NCBI GenBank assembly: GCA_963693085.1
Contig: OY856409.1
Location: forward strand, 239,498,558 to 239,562,557
Direction of reading: 5' to 3'
Origin: Alisma plantago-aquatica
Lineage: Eukaryota > Streptophyta > Magnoliopsida > Alismatales > Alismataceae
Length of the DNA stretch: 64,000 bases
Shown here: positions 45,235 through 57,776 of the stretch, one piece after another
Position numbering within the stretch: position 1 is the first letter of the stretch
How the letters are laid out: every line of letters starts with the position of its first letter
Translations under genes and position numbers: made by a program
The notes under the pieces: model-generated
The model's input: the letters and a program-made list of their open reading frames with translations, nothing else
Database searches by the model: none
Told to the model about the DNA's origin: nothing

Positions 45235-45769
45235 ATTATAAAATAAAAACAACAACATTTTTCAAATATATCCATATTTAAACTTACAACATAAACCAAT
45301 CACATGGAAGTGGGTGGAACTTAAGTTCCATAAACTGAACTAGAGTTCTTGGAAAATGAGTTCCACATAACCTATGACTTACACCAAACCAATCGAAGCC
45401 TTAATAATGAAATGTTCAAAGCATGACACCTTAATAATGAGGCTTTGAAAGCCTATTAAGTGTTGTCATCAGCGTGCGGTAGTGGAGGATTCAAAAATAT
45501 ACAAGGGGATGAGATAAAACAAGTTGTAGTTATATGACGTTGAATCCACATCAACATCTATAAATAAAGATAAATGACCAACCAACTAGCTATTTTGCAT
45601 CTTTGAGATGCATGACTATAAGTGTCTAAATGAACTCAAATTTATTATATAGTATGTTCTTAAGATATTTAAGAAGTCAATGGTTCATATTTTCAAAATA
45701 ATTACTTCATGATGGAAAACGATTGAGGTGTATTGCATGTTCGATACATTCGAGTGTATTCTAGCTTAA

Positions 45770-45807
<38 letters not shown>

Positions 45808-45840
45808 GTATATGACATATATTTGTTACTAGGGTGGGGT
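45235..45840. other. Intergenic DNA with (CT)n(AT)n microsatellite
   Basis: AT-rich, no gene. A CTCTCT tract passing into TATATA runs about 45771-45806. Confidence 0.6.
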
Positions 45841-45859
45841 GTTTATTAATGATTCCTTA

Positions 45860-46780
45860 TGGAGGATGGCTATGAAGGCTCTGAATGATAGGCTACTAGA
45901 TGAAAGGATAAAGTAAGCCTCAATCGTGTTAATTCCAAAGTGCCCCACACCTAAAACCTGCAAGCACTTCAGACCCATCTCACTAGATAATGTATGCCCA
46001 AAATTGTAGTGGATCAGATGAATGGCTACCTAGTTGGATATCACCTATCCAGAGTAGTTTTGTACCTAGTAGGTGTATCACAAATAATATTGTTCTTGTT
46101 CAAGAGATTGTGCATAGTACAAAGAGAAGATCAAAGGCGTGAGAACCATGGCTATCAATGTATACTTAACTAAAACCTACAACATAATGAGATGGGAGTT
46201 TATCGTGGACACCTTAACCAGCTTGATCTACTCGATAACACCAAGAGGTTCATTATGAACTCAATTGCAGGAGGGAATATCACAATTAATTGTAATGGGA
46301 GAATATCACCAATATTCAAAGCGATGAGGGGCTTGCGGTAGGGGGACCCATTGTCTCCATACTTGTTTGTTCTGTGTCTAGAGCATATAAGTCAGATGAT
46401 CAAGGAGAGAGTTGGGAATAATGACTAGGCTTCGATGGGAATCCCTAGAAGCAATATGAATGTACCACACTTGTGCTTCACTGACGATCCGATCCTATTT
46501 GCAAAGGCAACTAGAAGAAACACCAAGATGATTCTGCATTGTTTCTGTGAGTTTGAGAAGGCCTTAGGGAAAACTATCTCAATCAATATAATCAATATCT
46601 ATTTCATAAGGAGTGTAGATTGTGAAACTAGGAGAAAGATTTATAATTGCAACAACTTCATGGAAATGAGTGACTTGGAAAAATACTTGGTTCTGATTAT
46701 CCACACGAGAGTCACTAAGCACACGTATGTAGAAATCCTTCAGAAACTTAATGGAAGGATCAACGCCTGATCGGTGAGAT
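45860..46780 (+). pseudogene. L1-type RT remnant
   Basis: ASIVLIPKCPTPKTCKHFRPISL (about 45919-45987) matches the start of plant LINE RT domains. TMAINVYLTKTYNIMRWEFI matches the block with the first catalytic Asp, here changed to Tyr-Leu-Thr context. HLCFTDDPILFAKA (about 46468-46509) is the FADD box, with Ala changed to Thr. Frames shift between blocks, so it is long dead. Confidence 0.78.
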
Positions 46781-47841
46781 GTCTTTCTCTTACAGTCCGT
46801 GTCTGCATGGCCAAGGCTACACTTGTGGCTATGCCAACTTACATAATGCAAACAATAGTAGTTCCACTCAACTTATGTGATAGGATCAATGGCACTATAT
46901 GAAGATTTCTCTAGGGTGGTAAGAATGATCATAAGTCAATCTTTTTGGTAGCAAGGGATAAGGTCACCAGTAGAAAAACATGTGGAGGACTTGACATTAA
47001 AACCATGCGTGATTGGACCTAGGCATTGGTTCTAAAAAATGCCCAAGACATCAATAGCGGAAGACATACACAGTGGAATCTTGCAATGAAAAGGAAGTAT
47101 AATTTGTTCAAAGAAGATGCAAACAGTAACATATCTAGACTGAGCAAGACAGTGGCCCAAGGAAGAAGCTTCATTGAGAAAAAAATTTACATTACGTTGA
47201 TTAGTGGTGAGGCCATGAGGTTCTGGTTGGATGTGTGGGTTCCTATTGATGGAAGACTTCTTGATAAAGCTACAAGGTAGGTCCCTCCTAAGCTTTTGGA
47301 TCTGAAAGTTAAATGTGTGGTGACGGATGGAGGTGCATGGGACAATGCTTCTAAATGATTGTCTGTTGAAGGATATGACTGAAGAAATCCTTTCAATCAA
47401 ACCACATTCTAGTGATCCTAAACCTGATGTGAGAACATGGAAGCACACTACGAGCGGCGTTTTCACCACCAAGTCTGCTATATAGCGATATGAGGTCCTA
47501 GAGAAGTCAAGTGGGATGAGGAGTGGGAGAGGATCTGGAAAGGGAAAGTTTCTGCTAGAGTTAAGATGTTCATGTGGCTTGTGAGCCACAATGCCATCCT
47601 CACTAATGCAACACAAGTACAAAGGAATATGTCAACCGCCAATCAGTGTTCCAGGGGGAATAACCATGAAGAGAAGGTAGTGCATGCATTGAGAGATTGT
47701 GTGAAAGTGAAGAACATATGGCCGCTAATACTCAATGATGTGGACGTGAATAATTTTGAGGGTGAGCCACAACTAATGAAATGGATCCGTCGGAACCTGA
47801 AAGGTGAAAATAGTCATTTACAAACCTTTCTGATTATGTGA
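46781..47841 (+). pseudogene. L1 post-RT and zinc-finger-type region, broken
   Basis: MAKATLVAMPTYIMQT, CGGLDIKTMRDWT and MRFWLDVWVPIDG are blocks of the region after RT. WKGKVSARVKMFMWL.SHNAILTN matches the zf-RVT segment found before RNase H in plant LINE proteins; its Cys/His ligands are mostly lost. Confidence 0.7.
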
Positions 47842-48059
47842 TGGAAAATCTAGAAGGTGTTAAATAGTTGGGTGTTTGGCAAGAAGGATATTCAAATGGG
47901 GCACATATTGAAATTAATACTCATGGAGAAGCATATGATAGCTGAGAATTGGCAGGATCCAACTAATTTGTACCCAACGATGGCACAAGATAACTTGGAG
48001 GAGACCCCTGGAGAGTTGTATCAAACTCAACACAAATCCTACTGTAAAAGCAAAAGAGG

Positions 48060-48286
48060 TAATCATTGTCGTTGTCACACATAACATCATGGGGCATTTG
48101 TTGGGAGGGATTATTGAAAGTGGGAGGATGTGCAATGTATTAGAAACTGAGTTGTGGGCGATCAAAGTGTCCATGGAGATCGCTAGTGAATGTGGGTTTC
48201 CAAGGGTGGAGGTGTCCTCTGATAGACAATGTGTGGTTAGGATGATCTCAAAAGATAGTTCTTTAAACCCTAAGTATGTGAACTAG
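48060..48286 (+). pseudogene. L1 RNase H (RVT_3) remnant
   Basis: ETELWAIKVSMEIASECGFP followed by RVEVSSDRQCVVRMI matches the AE..A...G...A...G...V..E.D pattern of RVT_3, with Ser in place of the usual Glu/Thr near the second Asp. The frame stops at 48284-48286 before the C-terminal R..N..AD.LA block. Confidence 0.68.
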
Positions 48287-48869
48287 GTGAGTGATATCCA
48301 TAAGTTGAAGTATTATGACTGAACTATAAGCTATGATAGTAGAGATATGAACAAGTATCAAATTGTTTTCCTAAAGATCATTTCAAAAACAAATTTGGAT
48401 TTTATACTTATATAAGACCTCCCCAAGGGGTTATAAATGTTTTGGTAAGTGAACTTTGTAATGGTAGTAGTACTACTAGATCTATGTCATTGCTATCTTC
48501 TATTACTTGTAATGCATTCATGAATTTGCATGCACGAGGAGGGCACGATGAATAGATAGCCTCCCATATTCCCCTAAAAAAAGAGTCAGGTAACATACTT
48601 TAGCTACTAGTAGATCCAATTTTGTAACAAGAAGGCACCAGACAAGAATGAGATGACCAAGTTTGTAATACAAAGACTCATTTTGTAAATGGAACTTTAT
48701 TTTTGTATTTTGTTCACCAAAAATAGTAAAAATGGCATTTTTTTTTTAAAAATTTCCTCAAACTGTGATCAACACTGAAAAATTGTAGCCAAAATTGTAA
48801 CCAAAATGCTCATATTCTAACCAGAATTTCTAGGTAACAAATTTATATTACCAAGTTGGGTAATGAATA

Positions 48870-49000
48870 CAATCCCATCTGTATATACATACATACATAT
48901 ATATATATATATATTTATCTATATATACATACATATATATATGTATGTATACATATATGTGTTTATATATATGTATATGTATATAAGTATGTATATGTAT
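48870..49000. repeat. AT/GTAT microsatellite
   Basis: Interrupted TATATA, TACATACA and GTATGTATATGTAT runs. Long frames over it on both strands are low-complexity Tyr/Ile/Met strings, not genes. Confidence 0.9.
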
Positions 49001-50373
49001 TTTTTTTTTGAAAATAGCTCAATATCATTAAAAGTAAGCCATACAACATCTACAAGATAGATATCTCTCATCAAGTAACCAAGCAACAACTCCTTTTGCA
49101 GAAAGACATAGCACAAGGCTCAGATTGGGATGTGATAGGTACGCTTCTGCACCGTCCACCTCTTGTAGTGGCTGTCTAAAACAGCTATCTGGGATGGAAT
49201 TCATCAATCTACAAGAACATGTGAGTACATCTGGAAAGGAGTTTGCAAAGGCGCTGACAGAGAGTATCATCATGAAGACAACAAAAGATTACCAGACAAA
49301 GAGCTCGACCACAAAGCAACGACACGGACCTAACAACACAGACACAACGCCCCACAAAACAGGACAAGAAACACAACTACCAGCGACGAGCACTAAGGTT
49401 GCACCAACCAGGAGACCCGGGAAGGAGGCCAAACCTCAGTGATGCAAATACAGAGGAAGGATGGCTCATGCGGATATAAAGTCGGGGAGTAGAGGGTGTC
49501 AGGAACTCCACCACCACTCCCGACCACCACTGTGAACAAGGAGCGGAAGATCTGCACGAAGCCTAAAGCTAACTTTCTCCTCCTCTGCCTGAAGCACCAA
49601 GAGGCGTCTGAGCTCACCGTCCGCCCAAGAAGGAACCCAAGGCACGACACGACCAACAAACGACCACTATAGATAAAACAAGAACTCTCACAGGAGGACC
49701 AAAACCAAACCTAACAACTAGGAAACGTGGATTGTAGGTGACTAAAAGGCAACAGAAACCTACCACAGACAACCACCTAAACAGAACTAACCTAAAAAGA
49801 TGAACGACAAAAGGGCAGAGACGCTGCCACAGACAAGAAAATGCCGATTACCGGAGACTAACGAGCAGAGACGCTGCCACAGCCAACAATGGAAACTGAA
49901 CCAAAATGAAAACCAAAGAAACACATGAAAGAAAAATAAAGGGGGGATACAATAGAAAAGGAAATGCAGGAAAGGGGGAGGAAAAACCAAAGTCTGCAAT
50001 AGGATCGAAATCCGTGGGGTACCTCACGTTAGCTCAAGAACCCCTGAGGAAACGCTAGCAGCAACCAACCGAAGAAGACACCGCAGCTTTTGGCTCCCCT
50101 TCCCAGCCCAGCTGAACTGGATCTAGGATCCAAACACCCAGCCGTCGAAGGAAGGGGCGTGAAGCAGAGGGAGAGGAGCACAGCAGCGAAGAACCTGCAG
50201 AGACCCGATCTGACAGCAGAGACGACAGGGATGGCCCCAGGGGAGCAGGGCGGCGCACCCCGTCCGCTGAGCCCCCTCCCCCAGGATCGGCGACAACAAG
50301 CCCTAGTCCCCCTCTCAGTCGCACGGGAGAGGGAGCTGAACTGCTATTTACTCCTATATGTATATATATGTAT
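49001..50373 (-). mobile_element. Poly(A)-ended retroposon of unknown family, minus strand
   Basis: The plus strand starts with a T tract (49001-49009), a poly(A) tail on the minus strand. The minus-strand 5' side (about 50090-50345) is GC-rich. The same 14 bases GTATGTATATGTAT lie at 48987-49000 and 50370-50383 and could be the target duplication, but both lie in microsatellites. Short frames on both strands carry no RT or endonuclease. A LINE-mobilised, non-coding retroposon, or a LINE with coding region deleted, fits best. Confidence 0.45.
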
Positions 50374-50442
50374 GTATATGTATATGTGTATGTATATGTG
50401 TGATTTTTTATGTATATATTTCTATATGTATGTATATGTGTA

Positions 50443-50481
<39 letters not shown>
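50355..50481. repeat. TATG/AT microsatellite
   Basis: GTATATGTAT-type units pass into a pure (AT)n run at about 50447-50478. Confidence 0.9.
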
Positions 50482-50484
<3 letters not shown>

Positions 50485-50844
50485 GGCATGTTGTGTTTCC
50501 TTGCCAAAATGTCGAAATGGCCCATTAGGGTATTATTCTCCCATCACTACAAAGGATTATATGTCCAGTGGATGAAATAAGCAACCAAGTAGCCGCCAAA
50601 GACAAGAAATGGAAGAAGGAAAAGAATGCAGTGTTCATCTCCAACAGGAGAAAAGAAAAGGGAGGGGAAGAGAGAAAATAAAAGCAAAGAAGAAAGGAAG
50701 CGTGAAAAGGTTGCCAAGGAATCCAGATTTTCTTCTTGGAGACATCTTCTTTTCTACACTTTGTGGAAGAGGGTGTCTTCCTAAGAAGTTATGGGGTGGT
50801 AGAGTAGTAGATTATAGAGATCTCTCGCTATGGTGGTATCTTCT
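50482..50844. other. Unassigned stretch before an LTR-like start
   Basis: A purine-rich segment (50600-50700) encodes a Lys/Arg-rich frame without known motifs. It could be the 3' end of the element that owned the LTR starting at 50845, but no pol motif is visible. Confidence 0.4.
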
Positions 50845-51287
50845 TGTAAGGCCCCTGACCTAGCTTAGTGTTTGAGTATTCTTTCTGTTCTTAATAAGAT
50901 GCTTATAAACTTAATATAGTCCATTGAGATGCATATCTAACATGTGACAAGCTTAAGTTTTTAGTTTGGTCCTATTCTGATGTTGTTTGAGCTTTGTATG
51001 CTTATTTTGGACCAAGTTGCAATTTACCCATGTTGAGGGGTTATCTTGTAATTTGTCACATGATGAGTGTGCCCTTAGTTCTTTAGCATCATGATAGATA
51101 GAATGATGTTATGGGGTGCTTTTTTGGACCTTAGTTGATGAGGTGGCATCATGTGGTGATGCTAGAGTTTCTAGGGTTTTCTTGGTGTTGACCATGTTGA
51201 GCTTGGTTGAGTGTTTCACCCATTGTCTCGACCATGATGGTGTGCTTTGGGTGTGTCTCGACCTAAACCCCTTCCTTGAGTGGTTTG
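50845..51287 (+). repeat. LTR fragment related to element B
   Basis: Starts TGTAAGGCCCCTGACC, like the B LTR (TGTAAAGACCCTGACC). Further on it has AGTTGCAATTTACCCATGTT and a LTGTAATTTGTCAC-like stretch collinear with B at about 3430-3485. It is cut at 51288 by another LTR-like start. No far end was found. Confidence 0.55.
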
Positions 51288-51943
51288 TGTAACGTACCAA
51301 AACTTGGACATATTATCTTTTGGTCCCTCTTTCTATGATTTTTCTTTCATTTCTATCCTTTTTGGCTTTGGTGTTTAATTTGTGGAAATAATAGTGATTT
51401 GGTGAACATTTGTTCATTATTAACACACATATGGGTTTATGCACAAATACCTTAGTTAATTTATTAATCAGGGTCTATATGTAAATTTACCATTTATGTG
51501 ACATATCAATAAAAGGAATTCGCTCTAGATAATTCTTTAGCCTTATTGAGCAAGTAAGAGAAAAAGGCATGAATAATAATGCTTTAAACATGTTAATGTG
51601 ACATGGAATTATTTATTATGTTAAATATTGGAAATAATGGTTAATGGACTAAAATTCATAAAAGGACGACTAATTGGTTAAAGATAAGTTGAGATTCGTT
51701 TTTCATGGGTTTGGTTTGGCTTGGAGGCCAAGTTTCATAATTTTGGAATGATAATAATTATATTTATTTTATTTTGAAAAGAAAAGGTGGGTTTTTCCTC
51801 AAAAAATTAAATACAATATAGAATGACTCCATAGTGGAAAATAATCTTAGATTCATAATCTACACATTAAAAATAACCTTTGGGTGAATTTTCATGTAAT
51901 TTGGATAATCTTTAGTATACATGTGAATTTAGGAGAGAGAAAG
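51288..51943 (+). repeat. LTR-like fragment into which element D inserted (left part)
   Basis: TGTAACGTACCAAAACTTGG is a plausible LTR start. The sequence runs to the D insertion site (GAAAG at 51939-51943) and continues after D at 63386. Termini are otherwise unconfirmed. Confidence 0.45.
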
Positions 51944-54389
51944 GGTAATGACCCCGCCTCCTGGTAACCCCCAGTTAAGGGAGACCAAGAGGTCAGAGGA
52001 GTTATCCCAAAATAGGATCAGTGGTTTTGCAAATAATCAACAATAATTAATAAATTCTACTACACTAAACTTTTAATGGAATAATTTTATTTTCTATTCA
52101 TACCTTGCAAAATATAGGAAGTGGAAGTCTATACCCGAGTAAGAACTTATCTAACTACAATCCTCCAATTATTTATTAAGATTTATTCCATCAATGTCAT
52201 TTTAACGGAATATCCATTTTCTTGATAACCTAAAATGTTGACAAATAAAACGACGGTCAGTATAACGAATTATACTGGTATGTGGGGGAAGCAATAATCT
52301 TGCATTTCATTGTAACAACATATTGCAAGCAATTATGGTTTAACAAGCAAACTTTACATTTTAAACATGACTACTCAATCTTTACATACCCTAGCCTCTA
52401 TTCTGTCCCTGAAGTGGACATGGATGCTACCTCTCATATGGTAGATCTCAACTAGCCCCCATGATCCTACCTTACAGGTAGATCAGTACATAGGGTCATG
52501 GAGTCGTATAGTTCTACCCAAGGGTATACCAACACATCGACTCATGATGACCTGATGATCCTACCTTGTGGGTAGACCATGTACTAGGTCATCTATCTCA
52601 TCATCATCAGAGCTACAGAGGAGGACCAGGATCTGAGCTAGACATGCACATATAATTATGGTGATAATCATAGTCACTTTATAGTTGCATGAAATAAAAG
52701 ACAATCAAGCAATTATTTCCAAGCAAATGATAAAACCTCGAGAATCACCGTGAACGAAAGTGATTTAACCATAAGTGTAACCACATACCTGTTCTTGAGC
52801 AATAGAATCCAAATTCAAAAAAATATCCTAGTAAGCACCTTAATGCAAACAACCCTTAATCCCTAAAACATATAGATTACCTAATGTCAAAACACCTTCC
52901 TAATGACAGGAGATTACTTTCTAAGGATTCCAAACCCCTTAGGGTTCATTAGGGTTTCTTAGGTTTCTCTATCCAACTTTATCCTCTTTTTAGGCTAACA
53001 ACCCTAAAATAGGTTTCTTATTTACAAAAACCCTAATTATTCAAATTATCCTCATTAAGGGTTCTTTAATCTCAAACCAAGTTCAAGATCGTTATATCCC
53101 TATTGTATATTTACATTTTTGGATTATAACCATTAAAACCCATATTTTCTCCAAATTAGGGTTTTAATCTATTAAGACATAAACATGTGCATGAAAACCC
53201 TAAAACAAGCATACAACCATTATTTTCTGGATCCATATTTTCTTTTATTCTTAACAGGTTAACATTACTCAAAAATAACCCAAAAGATTCATCATACTCG
53301 ATTTTTACATGATTTTAGGGTTTTATTATGATCTAATGTGTTAAGAGAGGTAACGTCATATACTTTTTGAATTACAAGTGATATCAGGCTCCAATTCCAT
53401 TTTTATTAGATTCTACGTATTTTTCTGATCAAAAAGCACTATTTACTTTTATTTTTCGGCCAAAGGATCGATTTTTAATTAATTAAACAAGATCCAACGA
53501 TTTTGGAATTTTGGACTAGAGAGGCGACTTACTTTGGTTTTTCAGAAAAACACTGGCCGTTGGATCGTGGGTTGTCATTGATTGAGTGAGATCACACGGT
53601 CCTCAGTGTTCACGCCTACTAATGGTTTTCTGAAGTCATAGAGCGAGCCCAACCGTTGATCTTTCTCGCGATCTATCGTGGGCTCTGATCGAACGGTTGT
53701 TGCTCCTCGTTCCACCCGATCCAGTAGACAAATCTCGCGGTGGTGTCGTGGCTTCAAGCTCACCGGAGCTTCTCCAATTCACAAGCTAAGGGCACGAGAG
53801 AAGATGGGAAGTGTCTGGTTGAGTTCGTGGAATCGTGAGGAGTCAAGAGAAGGTCCTATTTATAGGATTGGGGGCCTATCTAGGGTTTTCCCAAACCCGC
53901 CGCCGCCCAAGCTTTCGGCCAAAAGGGTGTTTCTTCTAGATACCTCTAAATCGTCCAAAACCTAGGTTAACCATGTGCAAAAACTCCTCCCGAGGACCCT
54001 TGTGGTCTCAGATTTTTGTTTAGTGTTTTGATTCGCGAGAAAAAAAGGATTTGAAATCTCGATTCCTTTCTCCCTCTTTCCCTTTGCAAGTCGGGGTTGA
54101 CGATGCACAACCATCATCAGATCCTGTAGTCCATTGGACCACATGGGGATCTGACAGCTGTCGTCGCTCCCGCTTTTCTTTTCCTTTTTCTTTAAATCGG
54201 GAAATTATAGTGACATTTAATGAAAACCTCTCACTTTAGGGAAACTTCTAAAAATCATAACTCTTAAACCATTTATCCAACTAACCCCAAATTTTGAGGG
54301 GAACTAAATAATGACTTAATTTATGGGCGTGCCAAGTTTGGGGTCATTATCAGAATTAAATGAACCTTTTCTTTATGTGTAAGTTATTT

Positions 54390-54423
<34 letters not shown>

Positions 54424-54788
54424 TTCTTATTTCCTCTCTCTCACTTTATTATTTTCCTTTATTTTGATTCCTTGTATCTCAAGAATCTATGTAGGGTTCA
54501 AAACACCATCTATTATGATGAATCCCACACTTCTCTATTTATTTCTTATATTTTCACCTTTATTCCAATTTCCTTTCTTATTTATGCATTATTTGTTTTC
54601 TTTTAACTTTCTTCCTCATTTATTATCTTGGACCCATTATTACCAAAGGGTCCATGAAAACCATGCACAAAGAAAAAGCTGTAAAAGAAACCCATATATT
54701 TATCATAAGTCATGCAATTTTCAAACAAGTACATTCTCTTAAAACAATTGAAATTACAATCATATAACCAAAATTTGAGATTATAACA
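51944..54788 (-). repeat. 3' LTR of element D (left copy, 2845 bp)
   Basis: On the minus strand it begins TGTTATAATCTC (54788) and ends at 51944. It contains a promoter-like palindrome at 53854-53867 and an (AT)n tract at 54397-54421. It lacks the LINE insertion present in the right copy. Direct plus/minus frames inside are not genes. Confidence 0.93.
53857..53864 (-). promoter_or_regulatory. TATA box in the D 3' LTR
   Basis: TCCTATAAATAGGA, a 14-bp perfect palindrome around TATAAATA, is conserved in the other LTR (62451-62464). It is the best Pol II promoter candidate of D. Because the palindrome reads the same both ways, orientation comes from the element. Confidence 0.65.
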
Positions 54789-54801
54789 TCCTCCCCTCCT
54801 T
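54789..54801 (-). other. Polypurine tract of element D
   Basis: The minus strand reads AAGGAGGGGAGGA directly before the LTR start TGTTATAA. Confidence 0.88.
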
Positions 54802-54829
54802 ATAAGAATTTGTCCCCAAAATTCATCCA

Positions 54830-55410
54830 ATCAAATAAACAATTTAGGGTATGCCTTCTCCATGTCTGTCTTCAGCTCCCATGTGTCTTCATCCTCCCCA
54901 TGGTGCTTCCAAAGAACCTTTACCATCTCTATCTTTTTATTCCTAAGTTCTTTCACCTTGGTATCCAGTACTCTCACAGGTAACTCATGATATGTCAGTC
55001 TCCCTTAGTGCTCAATAGGTTCAATGCTCAGCACATGGCTCGGGTCTTTCACATAACGCTTTATATTAGACATATGGAAAACATCATGCGTCATACTATA
55101 CTGAGGGGGTAAGGCCAAACGATAAGTAGCTTCACCAATCTGTTCTAAAATCTCAAACAGACATATGTATTGGGGACTCAGTTTTCCTCTATTCTTAGCT
55201 ATAGCTCAGAGGGGTCGGATTTTTAAAAACACATGCTCTCCCACAGTGACATGCAACTCAGTCCGCTTTGCATCTGCATACAACTTCTGTCAATCCTGGG
55301 CTCTTTTCAGCCTCTACCTGATCAAAGTGACTTTATCTACATACACCTGGAGCTCATATGACCTCAACAAGGTCCTCTCACCAACATCATCCCAGTGAAG
55401 TGGCGACCGA
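54830..55410 (-). pseudogene. pol: C-terminal integrase tail/chromodomain-like segment of element D
   Basis: After a frameshift near 55400, the minus strand carries CRSPLHWDDVGERTLL, then GKLSPQYI, FHMSNIKRYVKDPSHV and VKVLWKHHGEDEDTWELKTD ending about 54845. Several single stops interrupt it. It is collinear with the tail of element B at 17556-18104. Confidence 0.78.
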
Positions 55411-56180
55411 CATGCCTCCCATAGAGAGCTTCATACGATGGCATCTCGATACTAGCTTGGTAGTTGTTATTGTAAGCAAACTCAGCGAGGGGTAGGTATT
55501 GCTCCCATGAACCACCCCAATCGAGCACACAAGCTCTCAACAAATCCTCTAAAGTCTGGATTGTCCTCTCTAACTGTCCATCAGTCTGGGGGTGATATGT
55601 TGTATTGAACTTTAATCTAGTGCCAAGTTTCTCATGTACCTTCTTCCACAGTTTGGAAGTGAACTTTGGATTGCGGTCATAAATGATCGAACTCAAAACA
55701 CCATGTAGACTTACAATCTCTCGGATGTACATTTCATGTAAGTTTGTCACTTTGGAAGTGCTCTTTAGTGTGAGGAAATGTGCCGACTTGGTAAGGTGAT
55801 CTACCACAACCCATATTGCATCATGACCTTTCTTGGTCTTGGGGAGACCTACCACAAAGTCCATGGTGATCTATTCCCATTTCCACTCAGGAATTTCAAT
55901 CGAGTGTAGTAATCCACCGAGTCACTGGTGTTCAGCCTTCACCATCTGGAAAGTGAGACAACTGGCCACATATGCCTATATATCTCTTTTCATTCCAAGC
56001 CACCAAAAGTACTATTGTAGATCCTTGAACATTTTGGTAGTGCTAGGGTGCATTGTATACTTAAAACCATGAGCTTCTTGCAGGATATGATCCTTTAATG
56101 GTGAACTTTTAGGAACCCAAATACAACTCTTGTAATGGATTCCTCCATCCACTCCTATTGAGAGATGGGTCTAAGGTTTA
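55364..56180 (-). pseudogene. pol: Integrase of element D
   Basis: The HHCC region (MHPSTTKMFKDL.YFWWLGMKRDI, Cys pair region decayed) is followed by an open 166-codon DDE core: VVDHLTKSAHFLTL (Asp), IIYDRNPKFTS (Asp) and DGQLERTIQTLEDLLRACV (Glu), then FAYNNNYQASIEM. All three catalytic acids are present in the core. Stops precede MDFVVGLP near 55870-55930. It catalyses insertion with 5-bp staggered cuts. Confidence 0.92.
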
Positions 56181-56640
56181 TCCATCAAACCTCTCATCTT
56201 ATCAAGCTCTGGGCTGGCTAACTGGGCAGCAACCAACTCGGTCAATAGGTCTGGTTTAATCTGTATATTATCTAACTGGACTCGGTCTTCTAACAGTTGT
56301 GGATTCCATTCCACAAGATCTTCTAGCTTCCTCCACTGGCTAGATAAGATAGTTGCACATCTGAGCTATTTTTGGCTAAGAACATCAGCTACAATGTTTG
56401 CCTTTCCAAGGTGATAGGCAATGATGAAATCATAGTCTTTCATATATTCCATCCACCGCCTTTGTCTCAGATTTAGGTCCTTCTGAGTCAGGAGCTACTT
56501 CAGGCTCTTATGGTCGATGGAGATCTCGAAGGTCGATCCATACAGAGTGTCGCCAAATCTTCAGGGCATGTATAATCGCAGCCAACTCTAAATCATGTGT
56601 CAGATAATTCACTTCATTGGGTTTGAGTTATTTGATGGCA
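56181..56640 (-). pseudogene. pol: RNase H and connection of element D, broken
   Basis: [19 protein letters not shown] at the end of the RT frame carries the first RNase H Asp. Beyond the stop at 56628, frames contain [51 protein letters not shown] and TELVAAQLASPELDKM. A frameshift lies between RT and this region. Confidence 0.85.
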
Positions 56641-57776
56641 TAGGCAATAACATGTCTATCTTGCTCTAGCACACATATGAGTCCCATCTTTGATGCATCA
56701 GTGAAGATCATAAAACCTTTGTTACCAGACGGTAGAGTCAACACTGGGGTTGTAGTCAACTTCTCCTTCAGCTCTTGGAATCGTGCTTCACATAGGTCTG
56801 ACAACACAAACTTCTCATCCTTTCGGGTGAGCTTGGTAAGAGGCAACGCAGTCTTTGAGAAATCCTTTATGAAGCACTGATAGTATCCGGCCAATCGCAT
56901 AAAGTTGTGGATCTCTAAGGGATTCTTTGGTGCTGGCCAATCTCGAACAGCTGATACCTTGGCTGGATCTATCGAGATGGTTCCTCCAGATATGATGTAT
57001 CCAAGGAACATGACACGGTCTATCCAAAACTCACACTTTGAGAATTTCCCATAAAACGTTTGCTTTCTCAAGATATCAAGGACTCTACTCAGGTGGTCTC
57101 GATGTTGTTCTAGGTCATCAGAATAAACCAAGATGTCATCTATGAACACTATGACAAACGAGTCAAGGAAGGGTTGGAATACATTGTTCATGAGGTTCAT
57201 GAACGCACTCGGGGCATTGGACAACCCAAAAGGCATAACCACAAACTCATAGTAGCCATAACGGGTTCTAAAATCGGTTTTTGGGATGTCCTCACTTTTG
57301 ACTTGCAACTGGTGGTAACCTGATCTCAGGTCAATCTTTGAAAAGCCTCGCACTGACTTCAACTGGTCAAATAGGTCATCTATCTGGGGTAAAGGGTATT
57401 TGTTTTTAATGGTAGCCTGGTTGATCATCTGGTAGTCTATGCACATTTTGAGTGAACTGTCCTTCTTCCTCACAAAGAGAATCGGTGCTCCCCATGGTGA
57501 TGTGCTAGGGCGGATAAAACCCTTGTCTAGCATTTCCTGTAGTTGTTTCTTCAACACGAGCAACTCAGCAGGGGCCATCCTATAAGGTGCTCTTAAAATA
57601 GGGTTTGTCCCAGGAGCTAGCTCTATTGAAAAGTCTACCTCTCTCTCAGGAGGGATATCAGGCAACGGGAAAACATTTGCATAGTCCCTGACTACCTCTA
57701 TTTCATCTAAGGGCTGCACCTTGGGCTTCAGCTCGGTAATGACTGCTAAGAAAGCTTGAAAACCTTTGGTCATCAT
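56628..57776 (-). pseudogene. pol: Reverse transcriptase of element D (long open frame)
   Basis: 382 codons without a stop. [18 protein letters not shown] opens the domain, then [93 protein letters not shown], the catalytic [11 protein letters not shown] (about 57120-57152), FLGYIISGG and the start of RNase H. Catalytic Asp pair intact. It is separated from the protease only by TAG 57777-57779 in the same frame. It is the best-preserved retroelement enzyme in the window. Confidence 0.95.

Larger units (their letters stand above)
45841..48600 (+). mobile_element. Degenerate L1-type LINE, plus strand
   Basis: Remnants of RT, zinc-binding and RNase H regions follow in the order of plant L1 ORF2 (see parts). 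Multiple frameshifts and stops are present. The 5' end abuts a microsatellite and the 3' end is loose, near an A-rich stretch at about 48577-48583. No target-site duplication was confirmed. Confidence 0.75.

Noticed and set aside
48863..50575. Tyr/Ile-rich frames at 48863-49116 and the ends of the frames at 50055-50575
   Set aside because: Microsatellite translation. No motif and both strands equally open.
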